A stretch of DNA of 64,000 nt from Dioscorea cayenensis subsp. rotundata (taxonomy: Eukaryota; Streptophyta; Magnoliopsida; Dioscoreales; Dioscoreaceae), in the NCBI RefSeq assembly GCF_009730915.1, contig NC_052473.1:18434100-18498099 (forward strand), read 5' to 3'. The notes under the pieces were generated by a model. It had not been told where the DNA came from. It was given only the letters and a program-made list of their open reading frames with translations, and ran no database searches. How positions within the stretch are numbered: the first letter of the stretch is position 1; each line of letters starts with the position of its first letter. Of this stretch, positions 60,876-64,000 are shown piece by piece. The translations under genes were made by a program, and so were the position numbers.

Positions 60876-63432
60876 TCAAAGAAGAAGCAACTTATAATTA
60901 AGATTCAACCAAGAAGATCCACCATCTTCAACAGCCTTACAAGCCTTCTCCTTCAACTCAACAACTCTTTTCCTCATTTCCTTCCCTTCCTCCCCTTCCA
61001 TCATCTCCACCACCACCTTTCTCACCTCCTCCCTCTTCACCTCCTCCCCAATCTCCATTCCCACCCTCCACTTCTCACAAACATAATAACAATTTGTCAC
61101 TTGCTCTGCAAAGGCCGGCCAACAAGCCATTGTCACTCCTCCTCCAATCCCTTCCAACACTGAGTTCCACCCACAATGAGTCACAAACATCCCAACACTC
61201 TCACTCAACAACACTTCCCTTTGTGGACACCACTCTGCCACAAAGAGCTTCTCTCCGACCACCTTCTTTAACTCCTCCGGCCACTCCTCCATCCCTCCGG
61301 CGATCAAATCCTTCCTTATCACCCACAACACGTACTTCTCACTCTCAACAAGCCCCCATGCAAACTCTCTGAACGTTTCCAACGTTAAGTTTATTATACT
61401 ACCAAAGTTCACGTAAACCACTGAGTTTGCTTCTCTTTGTTTGAGCCATTGCATGCAGTTGTTATTGCTGTTATCTTTAAAGAGGTTTGGTGGTGATGGA
61501 GGTTGGCAGTCATGGAGGAGAGAAAGAGGACCAATGGGGTAGATGGGACAAGGGAGTATGGAAGCCATTGATGAGAGTGCTTGGAGTTCTAGATCTTCAA
61601 ATGTGTTGATGAAGATGGAGTTGGCTTTGTGGGCGTTCATGACTTCATCTTTGACGAAGTTGAACATGATATCATTTGAGTCTGTTGTTCTTATGAGTCC
61701 TGGAACTTCCTTCAGAGTTATGCCTTCCATTCCTGGAATCCAATCCACTTTGATGCTCTTCAGGTATTCATTGCTTAGACAAGCCTCATCTGCAATTCAA
61801 AATGTTTTTTTTTTTTAGTTTAATTTTAAAATTGAATTTTCAAAGAATTATTTTTTAAGATTTTTAATCAAAAATAATTAATGTGTTAAAAAAATGTGTA
61901 TTATTTTTGAGGAAGAGGAGTGGGGCGAACCCACTAGAGACTCCAGGGGTGTGCACAAGTTTTATTGGAACAAGTGGGGACGGAACTGCGCACACGTGGG
62001 CACTATAACCATCTGTACAGAACCACTATTCACAACTCTCAGAAAATGTGCCATCAGTCGAGAATTGAACTCTCACCATTCAGTGAGAGCTCTATCGATG
62101 ATCATATACCAATAGACCCGAAGTTCGTTGAAAAAAAAAATGTGTATTATGTACTTGCTTTAATGGAGTCATGGGCCTGACAGTGATTTTTCTCCCAAAA
62201 ATATATATTGAAGGACTAGTAAGTACTTAAAAAAAAAAAACCTAACAATTAAAAATAATTACAAAGAGCAGTAAGTAAAAATAAAAGGATGGAAGAACTG
62301 ATAAGTCATTTCTTTTTAATGTAAAAAAAATCTTTGTCTTGATTTCCACCCATACCCATCATACATCCAAAAATGTCACTCTTCTTTGATTTCTAATTTT
62401 CTATGGAGTTACGTGTTATCATATCTTACTCCTCGGAATTCTTTGCTAATAAAGACATGCAAGTCATAGTTTTTCGCTTTTGTATTTCAACAAAATAGAA
62501 AAAGAAAAAGTTAAAAAAACTGACTTAAAATAATTATTAAACTTATATAAACTTCAAGATATAATAACTAAATTTAAGATAAACACACATTTATATATTC
62601 ATAATCGAAATACATATTTTTTTTTCTTAAAAAAAAAAACTTCTAGTGATGAACTCTGAGAAATAGAAATAACTCAAAAACGGTAAAAACATCAACTTTT
62701 TTAATCTAGAAAAATTAAACCTTTTAACTTTTGCCTACGGAACAAATAAAAAATATGAAATACTAATCTCTTTACATAAAAAATAAAAATCAAAATTTAT
62801 TAAAAAAAACAACATAACTTAAAATAATAATCACACTTACATAAACTCCAAAAATCAATACATCTAATTAAAATTTATCAAATGAAGCATTACATACCTT
62901 TCAATGGAAAAATACCTCTGCTAACAAAGTCAGGGAAATAGAGATAACTCAACAAACCACTAGCACTAGCAGTCCAAACCATAACATTTGGAATACCAAG
63001 CTCTTCAGCAGCTTGACCTCCAAAACTATTAATCCCATCCCAAAGCACCAAACTAACTCTAGGTCCCTCATCATCAATCCTTCTCAAAAGTTCAAGAAAA
63101 GGCTCAAAAGCAGTCGTATGTAAAGACTTGCACAAATTTGGAATATGTCTGTTTCCAGTGATGTCAGAAGGAGGAAGGCCATCTGGAAAAGAAGCATACC
63201 GGAATGTTTCAGTATCACGGAGAGCTTCAGAGCCGGAGGAGTGAAGGATACGGCTCCGGTCAAAGTGTGTGTGGATGAAGGTAACAACGTAGCCATGAGA
63301 GTGAAGAAAGGTGGCCAAAACCATCATGGGATTGAGATGGCCTTGTGCTGCCATTGGCAAACACACTGCATGAGGTCCCTTTTCTTCTTCTTCTCCTTTT
63401 ACTCCTCTTTTTTGTTTGCTATTCTTCTCCAT
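60876..63432 (-). CDS. UDP-glycosyltransferase, UGT85-like
   Basis: Two exons, 63432-62898 and 61789-60876, give 482 residues. Family 1 glycosyltransferase transferring sugar from UDP-sugar to a small acceptor in the cytosol. The catalytic His is H32 in AAQGHLNPMM. The 44-residue PSPG donor-binding box runs from W365 (WCPQREVLL) through HCGWNS (H383) to Q408 in CWPAFAEQ; the terminal Gln usually goes with UDP-glucose. The N-terminal half (FRYASFPDGLPPSD) and the DWIPGMEGITLKEVPGLIR motif of exon 2 match the UGT85 clade (7-deoxyloganetin and cyanohydrin glucosyltransferases), but the acceptor cannot be predicted. The N-terminus is extended by about 18 charged residues. Two oddities: the usual GVP of the PSPG box reads GVT, and the C-terminus ends in Leu-rich NLNYKLLLL. 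The intron (1.1 kb) holds a SINE. Confidence 0.92.
61905..62133 (-). mobile_element. SINE in the UGT intron, same family as 9908-10105
   Basis: Read on the minus strand it starts near 62133, has the box A-like GGGTCTATTGGTAT and the box B-like GAGTTCAATTCTCG, and ends in a short CAAAA tail. It is flanked by a perfect 17-bp duplication AAAAAAATGTGTATTAT at 61888-61904 and 62134-62150, so the insertion is fairly young. It lies between the UGT exons and does not touch the splice sites. Confidence 0.75.
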
Positions 63433-63508
63433 CTCTCCTAACCTTCCTTTCTCTTTTCTTGTGTGTGTGTTTTTTTTTTCCTACTTTGATTGGTTTGTTT
63501 CCATTGTC

Positions 63509-63518
63509 TATATATATA
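63509..63518 (-). promoter_or_regulatory. Probable TATA box of the UGT gene
   Basis: On the minus strand TATATATA lies about 77 bases upstream of the UGT start codon, consistent with a leader of about 45 bases. Confidence 0.45.
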
Positions 63519-64000
63519 GCGATCAGGATAGCAATAATATTATATTTATATATATAAATATACGTGTATATATATTATAGAGGATCATTTTTTTTTTTTT
63601 ATAGACGTCCATAAATATCTTATCTATAGGCATCTATTATCCATCATTAAATGAAAATTTATGGTCGTCTATTAGTGTTACTATTTATCAATGTCGGTCA
63701 TTGGATCGTGATTCTACGGCTGATAATTAAAAATATTTTACCTATTATATATATATATATACATATAATATGATAGAAGTCGTAAGTAACATCAAGCACT
63801 CTCTTACTACAGTGAAGCATGGCAGTTTATTTCATCTTTTCCAAAAATAGAAGTGATACCCCACTCAGCAAAATGCAATTTTACTTATCAAATTAATAAT
63901 AATTAAATAAAATATTATAATTTTTTACTTTAAAAATGACTAAATAAAACCATAGAGTTTAGAGATGTTCGTGTGCGTGTGTATATATATATATGAACTT
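63519..64000. other. AT-rich sequence at the window edge
   Basis: Upstream region of the UGT gene with (AT)n runs near 63749-63762 and 63980-63992. No gene seen. Confidence 0.5.

Noticed and set aside
61543-61818. Plus-strand ORF over UGT exon 2
   Set aside because: Antisense shadow of the UGT coding frame.
1-64000. CRISPR arrays, operons, phage or toxin-antitoxin systems
   Set aside because: No regularly spaced direct repeats with unique spacers, no prokaryotic gene arrangement; all supported genes are plant nuclear genes with introns.

Overview
The window is nuclear DNA from a flowering plant. Genes are split by spliceosomal GT..AG introns, the proteins belong to plant-specific families (group IId WRKY, LOB-domain, PIRL-type LRR, UGT, OXS3-like), and the intergenic DNA is very AT-rich with long (AT)n runs and transposable-element remains. 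The strongly GC-biased WRKY exons beside AT-rich genes, and the repeat content, suggest a non-grass monocot. That lineage call is inference with low confidence.

Layout. 1-6.4 kb is AT-rich intergenic DNA with one SINE-like element and a W-box-rich promoter. 6.4-7.6 kb is a complete group IId WRKY gene (+). 7.6-16.5 kb is gene-poor and holds a hairpin element, a GC-rich perfect palindrome, a SINE and a weak TIR candidate. 16.5-17.4 kb is an OXS3-like gene (+). 20.7-22.1 kb is a PIRL-type leucine-rich-repeat gene (-). 24.9-27.2 kb is a decayed LINE. 27.9-30.5 kb is a mannan-synthesis-related (MSR) O-fucosyltransferase-like gene (+). 31.3-38.5 kb holds two tandem choline monooxygenase-like genes (+). 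38.8-40.3 kb is a LOB-domain gene (+). 40.7-50.1 kb is a 34-exon plasma-membrane-type autoinhibited Ca2+-ATPase (-). 52.8-56.5 kb is an RBM22/MAC5-type splicing factor (-). 57.2-60.3 kb is a solo LTR with a nested hAT element. 60.9-63.4 kb is a UGT85-type glycosyltransferase (-) with a SINE in its intron.

I rebuilt exon boundaries by hand from splice consensus, reading phase and protein conservation. Nearly every junction closes in frame. There are two exceptions, each a single extra base inside an exon: one in exon 1 of the first choline monooxygenase copy and one in the PEGLP motif of the Ca2+-ATPase. Either these are real disabling mutations or they are assembly errors; re-sequencing would decide.

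The genes are independent plant loci, not an operon-like system. The only evident local relationship is the choline monooxygenase tandem duplication, whose two members share all nine intron positions and phases. I found no CRISPR array, prokaryotic system or clearly new multi-gene system. The most unusual items are the two frameshifts, a GC-AG intron in the Ca2+-ATPase, the nested LTR/hAT insertion with intact target-site duplications, and the large hairpin next to a perfect GC-rich palindrome.
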